Origin: Pegea sp. RAD2-039 | Lineage: Eukaryota; Chordata; Thaliacea; Salpida; Salpidae | Assembly: GCA_034620365.1 (NCBI GenBank) | Contig: JAQGEQ010000084.1 | Location: 2,914,001 to 2,978,000 of the forward strand | DNA length: 64,000 nucleotides | Direction of reading: 5' to 3' | Shown: positions 23,001 through 33,200 of the stretch, piece by piece | How the letters are laid out: every line of letters starts with the position of its first letter | Numbering within the stretch: position 1 is the first letter of the stretch | Made by a program: the position numbers and the translations under genes | Notes under the pieces: model-generated | What the model saw: the letters and a program-made list of their open reading frames with translations, nothing else | Databases searched by the model: none | Told to the model about the DNA's origin: nothing

Positions 23001-24501
23001 TCACCCGCGTTCTAAAAGTCATTTATCTTCATTTTAACTCATTTCAACTGATTTGGTTGTTCTCAGGGACATATAGCTTTGGCAAGTGTGACATTTCCAC
23101 CTAGGACCAAGGGCTATATGTTGGACACCCTAGCAAGAGTAAGTCTTTGGAATGTTGGTCTTGACTATCTTCATGGTACTGGTCATGGTGTTGGAAGTTT
23201 TTTGAATGTACACGAAGGTAATTTGTTGATTATTTATCGCTTTTCATCTTTTGTAACAAATCAATTTTGAATAAGTTTTTTTTCTAATAAATAAATCATG
23301 AACTACATAGAACCAACTTTTTCACAAAATCTAACTTAACGTTTTTTTTTACAAGTTATTTCATTTGACATTTTCTTTTTTCATGTTTTACATTAACCTT
23401 TTTGTTGCTTGCTAATTTGATATTTAAAAAGTTTAATGATCGAACATTATCATTTTAACTTGCTTTTAAAATAATTTTTCTTTGAGTATCTCTGTAATTC
23501 AAAATATTTTCAACAACAAATTCCAACTTTTATTTCTAATTCCTTTTTTAATTTCTCTCAAATCTGGCTGAGGAAACATTTAACTTAAGTAATTGCTCAC
23601 CAACATAGTTTCGTTAGTTTTATATATTCATTTCTTTATGTCAACTTGATGTTTTGTAAATAGCAATGAAAATGCCTCTCTTTGAATTTATATTGTTTTC
23701 AAAATAGGTTTAACTTCTTAATAAACCAATACTTTACATTAATATTTCCTGTAGGTCCTATAGGACTATATATTGGTAACAGCTCTAGGATTACTGCTGT
23801 TGCTGCCAATTCTGCTCTTAAGGATGGCTTTATTGTCACTAATGGTTTGTTCTTTCAATTTCTTGATAATTAATTTTGTAACTTAATTTTTTTGGTATTT
23901 TTTTATGTTAGAAGTTTATTTTTAATAATTGGCATTTTTATGTATTTTAACATTTATACAAATTAAAGAACCTGGCTACTATGAACAAGGCAAGTTTGGA
24001 ATTCGAATCGAGAACGCGATGCTGTGTGTTAAAGCTGATACACCGGTAATTGTTTAATTGGTTATTTTTCTAAAACTTACCAAATAAATCTTAAAAGATG
24101 TTTAACATTTCACAAACTTCACTACAAAGTAACTTTTATCTCATTAAAGTTGAAAATAATTACCAATTATAGTAGAAAATTGAAATTTATTTTATTGATC
24201 GGTGGAATAATTAACTTAAAACATCATTATAGTATAAATTTGGTGGCCAGCAGTTTTATCGGTTTGAAACAATTGCTTTGGTTCCTATTCAATTAAAACT
24301 TATCGATAAATCTCTCTTAACAGAAAGCGAGGTGAGTTAAACTAAAAATCATTTTCTATTTATTAATTTACTTTTGATTGACAGATTAATTGGCTGAACA
24401 ATTACCATTCAGTATGTCAAAAAGTAATTGGTTCTATGTTACGTTCTAGAGGTTACAATGAAACTTACAGCTGGCTTCTCGAACAAACTAAACCTATTTA
24501 G
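20086..24501 (+). CDS. XPNPEP1: Xaa-Pro aminopeptidase 1 (cytosolic aminopeptidase P)
   Basis: Sixteen exons: 20086-20196, 20646-20771, 20840-20975, 21436-21515, 21704-21863, 21914-21995, 22172-22343, 22400-22540, 22590-22726, 22806-22877, 22933-23017, 23067-23217, 23755-23844, 23969-24045, 24233-24331, 24385-24501; 611 residues (human enzyme about 623). Phases match at every junction. It removes the N-terminal residue from peptides with Pro in second position, using a dinuclear Mn site. The order is: creatinase N domain ([30 protein letters not shown]), middle domain ([19 protein letters not shown]), then the pita-bread catalytic domain. Metal ligands by motif: Asp400 (LIDSGG), Asp411 (TTDTTR), His474 ([12 protein letters not shown]), Glu515 (NEPGYYE), Glu529 (GIRIEN); the 11-residue Asp-Asp, 63-residue Asp-His and 14-residue Glu-Glu spacings are those of the human enzyme. 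The His-to-Glu loop is about 7 residues longer. Intron 2 lacks a GT donor (see findings). No signal peptide, as expected for the cytosolic form. Confidence 0.95.
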
Positions 24502-24929
24502 TTAAATTTGCAAGAATTTTCTCATTCAAAAATCTTCTAGTTCTCATTTTCCTTTTATGATTTACTTCTGAGTCCTTAGTGCCATTGATAGTGCAATTAT
24601 ATTAAAATAATCATACAAATATTTCTGCTCTTATGCGATTCAACTTGAATGAGATCAACTTGAAAATCATGTGTGTTATTAAAGCTGAAATCAATTGATA
24701 ATCTGTTGCAAAATTCAAACTTTATGATTGTTTTATTGATGTAGTATTGCAGCTAATAAGTGTGGATATACATTTCACAAATACATTTTGTTATTAACAT
24801 TAAATTATCTTTTCATTTGTTTGAGTATCTATTTGAAAAACTGTTTGTAAATTGTTCTGTTTTGCTTTATACTAATTTTGAATAGTATATTGCTGCCATA
24901 TTCTCAGATACTTTCTTATTACTATTTAA
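24502..24929. other. Spacer, XPNPEP1 3' region
   Basis: Probably the 3' untranslated region of the aminopeptidase gene (ATTAAA-like signals near 24600 and 24680). Nothing else recognised. Confidence 0.4.
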
Positions 24930-27700
24930 CGCTTGGCTACAGATAACAAATTCGCCAGCTCTTATAACGAACAAAGAACAACATAAGCAGAAAGATAGAG
25001 AAAAGTTATTAAGTACCACAGTTTAGCATTACTAATGTAAAAGAAAAAACAAACACTGAAGTGGCATATAAATTATAAATACAAAATAAGTGCAGAAAAT
25101 AAATAGACTGACAGAATTATATGTCACTTATATAACAAAACTACTTAAATCGTATTTTTGAAATAGACAATCTTTAAAGAAATCACTTCAGTTAAGATGA
25201 CAGAAACAAGTAATAGTAGGAGGTCGAGGGTAGATTGTGTTAGGAATATATATACGGTTTTGTTTTAGGAGAAGGGTATGTCATAGCTAAAGAAAACTTT
25301 CCTAGTAAACGATCCTTGAACAGATTTGAGCTCCAGAATATATTTTTAAAGTGAGGACCCTATAGGAAACAGTTAAACTCTAATTTATGAAAGATGTATG
25401 TGGTGAAAAACTTTAACAGTGTTCAAATATCTCTAATTTTGAAATATTTGCAAACTTGGTATGAAGTGGATGAACCAATTCTGAATAGATAAATTATGTG
25501 GTGAGCCCATTTCAAATCTTGAGCGATAAAGATACCCAAGTCTTTAATAACCAAACATTCGCAAATTTTACTGTTGCTTAGCTAAAAGTCAGATGAAGTT
25601 GTTTTTTGGACCGCTTCGGCCGCGTATATATATGTGCAATGGTAGAAGTTATGGAGATACAGCTGTTACCCATGAAGCAAGATTCAACTCTTCACGCCAT
25701 CTGCTCAAGCAGAACAGACGGACTGATGCAGCTACGCCCAGCTGGGGTCGCAGGAGTTGCCAGAACGACACAGAGTAAAGCGATGAACTGCCTATGAGGC
25801 TCCAACTCGGGGTTTTAAATTTGTAGTTTTGCATCTACTAAAAGTGTTGTCACTAACCAGGCTCACAGGGCCCTTCTACCAGGACTTTTTATGGAATTTT
25901 CTCTTTCACCAATAGGTGTCCAGCTGGAATCGAACCCAGAATCTCTCATCTCGTCAATAACAATAATAGATGAACAAATGCTGGCTTATTTATTTATACA
26001 CGTTTGTCAGTATCTAGCTTGAGTTGTCTGAATTGAAGTCAGCAGAAGGCCTGAAGAAAGATTGAACAGTAACTGATTTAGTACTAAAAAGATCGACATA
26101 GAGCTTTAAATTTCTAGAACAATTTATTGATGAAAAACAGTTATTAATTTCCTTAATATAAATATTGAAGAGAAGAAGGCCAATACTACTAGAAACCCCA
26201 AAAAACTTGAAACATAGTGACTGAGGATGAAAATAAAAGAGCCCAAATTGATATTCAGAAAATAAATCTTTATGTATAGGATGAGTTCTTTTAGCGAAAT
26301 AATCAATTTAAGGACAGAAGCTACTCGAGAGAAATTGGTCAGTAGTTTAGTGGCTTATAGCTATCTCCATTTTATGGACTAGGACAATGATAGAACTCTT
26401 CTATTGGAAAGGTACTTAACTGAGGATAATAAAGGTTAAGGACATATAATACAGCTTACATAACAGCATAGGTAGAACACTTAACAAAATAAGAAAGAAT
26501 TTGTTCATGTCTGCAAGTTAGTTTTTCTTCAATGATGTGGACAGCAGTGAAAATATAAAGATCAGTGACCACAAAATCATCAACATGCTTTGATTTCTTT
26601 GCTTCAATAATAATATTTTTAGATTCATTGTATTTGATGAAGACCTTTTAAATGAGTTGGTTCATGGATGCATTGAGCTAAAGAATTTTTAGTTTTAAAA
26701 CTCAGTAAGTTGTTATAGATAGAATCATCCAATTAAAAAGAATAGTCTAATTCATTTTAAAAAGATTGAAATCTATCAATAAGTAAAAATTTACATTACT
26801 ATAGAAAGTAATAGATATCAGATATATTTTGAGAAGTTAAAAGATGTAAAATACAACAAATTCTGCCTTAAGATTTCAAGTTAAAAAGGTTGACACAAAT
26901 AATTTCAGAAAACTTTTGGAAAATTGGAAGGAATTTGAATTCATTTTAGGTTGAACTTTTAAATCATTTTTATAGAGTAAGTAAACACCACCTCCTCTAA
27001 TGTCAATTAGATTATGTCTTATGATATATACAAGAGGACAGACCAATGAGTTTAAAATTTTGTCAGATAGCCACAGTTAGGAACATTAAGTCGGTTTGGT
27101 TAGAGTCCAGATAATTGGCTATAAGATTGGTGTTAATTGTCATAGATCTGATGTTACAATAATTAATCGACAGATTATATAAGTTAGTTGATTTGATAGT
27201 ATTGATACGAGTAGAAATATTAGTATCAATCCCAGAGAAGCTGAGGGAAACACAAAAGAGCTGAAAGCTTGACAAACGAGTCATTGATAATGACAAACTT
27301 ATCACCACTTTTACTCAACTGGGTAGATTCATGTTTTCATGTAAATCTTTATTAATCTTGTGCGAAGTTCTTGCAGCTTTTGGCTAAGATTGGTTGTATA
27401 TTTACGGATTATTTAGTCAGAACAATCAATGCTGAGGTTTTGGAGTTTCGGTAGTTTATTTTTGCTAATTGTTTAAGATCTTTTCGACAATTGGTCTGTT
27501 ATTAGAAGATCTTAAACCAACTTGATGAAACGCCTTAACGTTGTCTTTCGCCGGAATAACCTTGTTTTTCATTAACTTTATGAAAATCTTATTTTGTCTT
27601 GAAAGTTGGATTATCTGTTTTTGACTCAGGGATGTTGTGAAGATTTCCTTGCAGAAATTTCAGCCTAGGATTCTATAATTGAGGTGATTCCATATTACGT
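24930..27700 (-). mobile_element. LINE family B, longest copy (ORF1 tail, endonuclease, RT), SINE-interrupted
   Basis: On the minus strand, reading from high to low coordinates: near 27580-27450 a stretch with VIPAKDNVKAFHQVGLRS resembles an ORF1 C-terminal part. At 27310-26880 the apurinic-type endonuclease is readable: INYCNIRSMT, NYLDSNQTDLMFLT, then WLSDKILNSLVCPL and IRGGGVYLLYKNDLKVQP. These are the 'NIRS', 'D...LTE.W' and 'GGGV' landmarks of CR1/L2/Jockey-type elements. Near 26210-26120 the RT palm appears (LGFLVVLAFFSSIFI, a broken version of 'PLLFNIYI'). The block 25470-25530 matches the same position in the other copies, and the 3' end is near 24930. Stops and frameshifts throughout. 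A SINE occupies 25598-25960 inside it. Clade assignment to CR1/Jockey type is inference from motif style. Confidence 0.7.
25598..25960 (-). repeat. SINE copy 2 (reverse), nested in LINE B
   Basis: The reverse strand carries a tRNA-type promoter B box, GGGTTCGATTCC (25926-25937), followed by GGACAC, the linker AGAAGGGCCCTG, then the shared SINE core (GAGTTGGAGCCTCATAGGCA, CAACTCCTGCGAC, CAGTCCGTCTGTTCTGCT) and the 3' end CGAAGCGGTCCAAAAAA at about 25598-25614. LINE B sequence continues on both sides (AAAGTCAGATG before it, CTAGCTTGAGTTGTCTG after it; these are adjacent in the copy at 41110-41170), so this SINE inserted into the LINE. Confidence 0.8.
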
Positions 27701-28190
27701 TTTCAACTTGAAGATCATTCGGAGGACTTGAAGCTCTTTGCTTATATTTCAGCCTGGGCTTTTAATAGTTAAAGTGCCAACATTGTCGTTTCTAAACTAT
27801 GAGTTTTTTCTCTTTTTTATATTATTAACATTTCATGTAATTGTTCACTGTTATATGCTTTGAGTGATATCGAAATACCATGTGTTACATCTTTTACTTT
27901 CTATATTTTTGACTAAATAGATGTTATTAGTGAGAATGTGTGTTAGCGAGAGGTACTCTCTTCAGGCACCCCCTTCACATTTATTGTAATAAATAAATAA
28001 AATTGATGTTTGAGAATACTTTTTAGGTTGATCTTCATTAAGAATATTTGATGACCTATTTTTATGGTCGGGAATCAGGAAGGGTAATGTCAGCCCGAAG
28101 AGGGGGAGAAACGGCAACATGGAGGCTCGGTAGTCCACCAGATCATTTAAAGGTGTACCTCCAAAGTGCTATGGTTGGGGATAATTGTCT
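27701..28190 (+). repeat. Probable end of another mobile element with AATAAATAAATAAA tail
   Basis: A tail of AATAAATAAATAAA at about 27989-28004 follows a T-rich region and looks like the 3' end of a plus-strand retroelement. Next to it, 28060-28160 is a conspicuously GC-rich patch (GGAAGGGTAATGTCAGCCCG and a run of G) in an otherwise AT-rich region, with no readable protein. I do not recognise it. Confidence 0.35.
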
Positions 28191-30287
28191 TTGATGGCAA
28201 TAATGAGACCACATGCAATCTTTACAGTTCAGCCTAAATATTTGGTTAGGGTGAATGTAGCTAACAGTAGAATATTTTGCCTTAAATTCGTTATTCATCT
28301 TTCTCTTATATACCTGGGTTATTCAGTATATTATTTGGTGTTATGGGTAACGTGTTATCAATGCTTGTAGGTCCTTGTGTTTTCATTGACACGTTTACGA
28401 GACTTTGCCAAGTTCAATTTGTTTGGTAGACTCAACACAATCTATGATCATGTTAGTTTATATCCTCTTGTTTTTATAATTCTATCATTAATTATTACTA
28501 AGAGAATGTTGCTGGATTAATGAGTTAAATAGTAGTTCTAATTATAATAAGTTTTACTTAGGTTTGTTTAATACTAGAAGATATGCATGCATGGTTCTGG
28601 AAGAATTATATCTACGTCAAGAATTAAATTAATTGACTTGATAATCAAACAGAAGTATATCCAGCTATTAATTTGAGTTTTGATTGGACAACACCTTATG
28701 TCAAACTAATGTGAATACCTGAAAAATAGATTAGACTGAGTATCATTTATTTTGTATTTTTAAATCTTGAACTAGATACAATGTAAACAAATACCTTTTC
28801 GCACAATATATTGCATTTTTTATAATGCATGTTCAACATATATGTTTAAAACTTTCTACGATAATTTTATTAAGGTAATAGTTAATTATGAACAATAGCT
28901 GGTGGTTGGATTATAACTTATTATCTATCTTATTTGCGTTTAATATTTTATTTTTTTATTAATCACTCTATATATATATTTGTTTTAATTTAAAAACTGA
29001 TTTCTTTAAGGAGTTGACAGATGTATAATATTCTATAGCTTTTTTGATCAACAAATATTTATTTGATTTAAATATACGTAATTAACATTTGAAATAAACT
29101 TGTGAATCTCTCGTTACAATTTTTTTATTTTGAAATGGGTTTATTAAAATAAAATCAAATATAGTCTGGTAAACTTGTTTCAATCATTCTACCTTTAGTT
29201 AATTTACATTTGGTATAGTCATAGTATATTTAGTTTTTATATTTTGATTTTAAGCTGGTTTGCTTTTGTAAAACTATTCTGAGTGATTATGGTATTAATG
29301 TTTTAAAGCTAAGTTATTGCAAGAAAAAGATTATGTAATAAAAATATTTATATTTTTTAATCATAACTTCACTTTTTCTATATATAACTTCAATAATCAA
29401 TTTTGTTTACTACTATTTATAAATTTTTAGGATAGTATAAATTGTATTTTAAAACATTTTGTAAAATTATAGAGCTTTAGTTTTATTTTGGTTGTATTCT
29501 AAATTAACAATTAAAATAGATTGATAATTTTATCTATAGTTTTTATTATTTTAATTAAAATGATAAGCTTCATAAAAAATTAGATTTTTTATATTATAGC
29601 TTTTATATTTTATTACAAAGATTGTTTAAATCTTCATTTTTTCCATCAAATTGCTTAAAAAGATTTAATAAGTAATTAAAACATCTGAAAATTTTATCTA
29701 ATTACTTAGGAATTATTAAACTATATTTTTTGAGAAACTTTGAAATCATCTTCTGCTTATTTTATCTATTATGTAATTTATGTTGATAACATTTTCTTAA
29801 TTTTTTAAAAAGTTATCATAATTTTTTAAGGAAATGAAACTTTTGACTTTATTTTTTATACTGTTTTCTTTCATAATTTCATTATTAATATAAGCTTCTT
29901 TTTACTATTTAGCTCAAATATATGGACATTCATTCTATTTTCTTTATGAGATGTATGATTTTTTTAAATAATTCTGATAAATTGTTTTTTTTTATTTTTA
30001 TGAATAGGAAACTTTAGAACATTCATCAATTTTTTTGTATTATATATTAGTACTTTAAAAAATTGGTTTTTCTAGTTCTATAATAGGTTAAATTGATTTT
30101 ATTATTTTTTGAATGTTTATAAAACCTTTGAAAATAAATGAAAATCATGAAAAGTGTTATTATAAGTGCTTTAATTTTTTGTATTTAGTTTGATTATACT
30201 TCATAAAATTTATAAAAACTTTATAACTATAAAATATATCATTTGTTTAATCTTTACATGTTTATAACAGACCTTAGGTTTATCAAA
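28191..30287. other. AT-rich spacer upstream of the RING gene
   Basis: About 2 kb of extremely AT-rich sequence with no supported gene. An AG at 30269-30270 after TTTATAAC could be a splice acceptor 17 nt before the RING gene start codon. Confidence 0.5.
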
Positions 30288-33200
30288 ATGTCTTCAAGAG
30301 AAAATTTGCCCTCTTCAGAAGATGGTAGTTTGTCTTATTATTGTTATATTTGTAAAGCATCAATAATTCCTATTAGACCGGTTTGTTTACCATTCTATTT
30401 CAGTTATCCTCTTTATTAGTTTTATGTGTTTTTAGGATATTATCTGTCCTAGTTGTCGTAGTGGATTTGTTGTGCTTTCATCTGATCTTGAACAACCAGC
30501 TGATAATGAAATAAGGTAGTTTGCTTTTGTTGTTGAACTTATATTCAAAGTATCTTAATAGTTTAAATAAGTTTTGTATGTAAAGTTACCATTTGTGAAT
30601 TAGTTATGATATTAGCTTTATTTGATAAATTTGTTTTTGATTTTAGGGTAGTTTTCTAAAGTAAATGAAAAATATTTCAAGTACTTTTAATTTTAGATAT
30701 AAAATAAATAAATTTGTAGTTTTTATATTTTAATAATTGAATGATTAGTTGTCACATTGGTTTAAAATTTTGATTAAATTAAGCTTTACTCAAGTTTAGA
30801 TATCAAAATTATTAATAGTACACAAGATATATTTGTTTAAACATTCTTTAAAAATTTCCCATTTAGTTGATGCTTCAATTTATATATTTATTTGTCAAAT
30901 TTGTCTTATTTAGCAAAAGCTTGTTTGAATGAAAAAATTACTGTATGATCAGAAAAAAAAATTTTATTATATGATGTTATATTCAAATTCTATAAATTAG
31001 TTGTCAAACTTAGAAACTTAGACCGTGTCCATCCGTGTAATAAAGAGGTTACTATAACTTCCAACCAAGCGAGTGATTCTGGGTTTGATCCCAGGTGGAC
31101 ACATATTAGTGACAAGAAAAAGTTCATATACAAAACCCGGGTAGAAGGGCCCTGTTAGTCTGGTAGAATGACAACGCTTCTAGGAGACACAAAACTACAA
31201 ATTTAAAGCCAGAGTTGGAGCCTTGTAGGCAGCTTGTCACTGTATTCAGTGTCATTCTTGACAGCTCCTGCGACGCTAGCCGGGCGCAGCTACATTAGTC
31301 TGTCTGTTCTGCTGCATAACCTGGCTGGCGTAGAGAGTGGAACCCTGCTGTATGGGCAACAAGTGGATTTTTATAGCTTCTGCTCTGGCTACGTGCATGG
31401 TCGTTTGCTGCCGAAGTGGGCCAAAAAAACTAGAATTTAATAACTTACTAGTTAACTTCAAAATCTTTTACTATGGTTTTTACAGTCAAGGCGCCCAATC
31501 AAACGAAACAAATTCTGCACAGGTGAGGACTGGCACTAATCGACATCATAATGTAAAATTGTCAACATCTTGTAACTGCTACTACTTGCTTACTTGATTT
31601 CAGGCGCTAGATTCTATGGTCGAAACAAGTCTTCGAAACGCGATGAGCATAGGAAACGTGCATCCTGGTGTGATCTCATTTTCAATCAATGGTAAATCTA
31701 TTTTGACTTTCAAGCCTATAAACACTTACTACTAGACTCAATCATTTTCATCAAGTTTATTTCAACTTTGTAATATTTATTTATTTTACTCAACGTATGG
31801 ATGTATATGACAAATTCTACAGCTCTTAGAGCGAACACAAAACAATATGAGCAGAAAAATGATGACAAAGTTCTTGGGTCTTACAATTTAGAATAAATAT
31901 TGTAGAAAGATTAGCAACACAGCTGAAGTAAACTATAATCGTGGATCAAAAATTTGATAAAGCCAAATAAGTGAAGAAAGTGACATTGTCATATGCCATT
32001 TGTTGACAAAGTTATTTAAACCATAATTGTTAAACAAAATGCTAGATTATGACTTGGGGCAACTTACATTTTCTTGTTGATGGGCTTTTGAGATATCAAT
32101 TGATTAAAACTGTTTTTTATTGATTTCAGCTCCTAGAGATGGCACAAATGGTTTAACTAATCCTAACCAAGGAGCAAATACTGACATGAGCAACGAAATT
32201 GGAATGATAAATGAGTAAGACCATCTGTTTATACGTCAAATATCTTCCTTTTGATTTATTATATTTGAAATAATTAGCTACCTGCTGTACTAACATCTGA
32301 TTGTCTAAACCAATCACTTATCAATATACTTATTTTGCTGGTTTATTTACTTCAATTAATAACCAGTTAACTTTCACGGTATCTTGCATCTTATTTTTCA
32401 GTATTATTTCTCGAGTATTTGGAAATACAGATGAAACGTTTTTAGTTCCAAATGGTGCTTCGGTGTAAGTACATAACCTTCAAATTTGTTTAAGTAAACT
32501 TGTCTCAAACCTATATTGTAGTGACTTAATATTCTAGAACAAAGCTGAAATATATTTGCACCTCTAATTTTCCTACAAGTGCTTGTCTGGAAACATAGAA
32601 TTGTTCATACAACAAATAACAACTTTTTTAAATGTCATCAATTTTTTCTTCACTTTTGATTTTTGAAAATGATTAAAAATAGTTTCATCATAGTTTTGAT
32701 AAATGTGAATCTAAAACTCAAATGAGCCCAACAGTGTTTACTCTTCATTAGTCACTTCATGTTATTGATGATCAAATGTATTCTTTGGATATATCGATCG
32801 ACAGAGATTGAGAAGTATTGCTACAGATATTATGACGACTACTAGACATAGTCTAAAAGCATGTCAATCAGTATTCCAATCTTTGTATCATGAAGTTTTT
32901 GTTCAACGTTCAGTCAGCAAATACATTAAACAAATAATTTATTTATCGCTTTCCAACTCATACCTAGTTTGTTACAATTACCAAATATTTACACAAAAAT
33001 TTATGTAATTAATCATATAAGACCCTCTTGTGTTTTTCAATTACTTTTAATTGTACATTTACGTAAAGTTCATCTACTCACACCAGGGGGACATCTTTGA
33101 TATTACCTTTAACCAGTGAATATGTTGATCTTGGTAAGTTTCTTCGAATTTTGGATCTACAAAGTGATGAAAACATAAAACCAACAACAGACGTTTTCTA

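Noticed and set aside
23079-23270. Separate 63-residue ORF
   Set aside because: It is the XPNPEP1 exon 12 frame running on into intron 12, not a separate gene.
25593-25834. Three overlapping 60-residue ORFs
   Set aside because: All lie in SINE copy 2; similar ORFs in the other SINE copies (31234-31597, 55227-55487) are not conserved in frame.
31025-31102. Functional tRNA gene
   Set aside because: Acceptor and T arms are tRNA-like, but no proper anticodon arm can be folded and the unit continues as a repeated SINE body.
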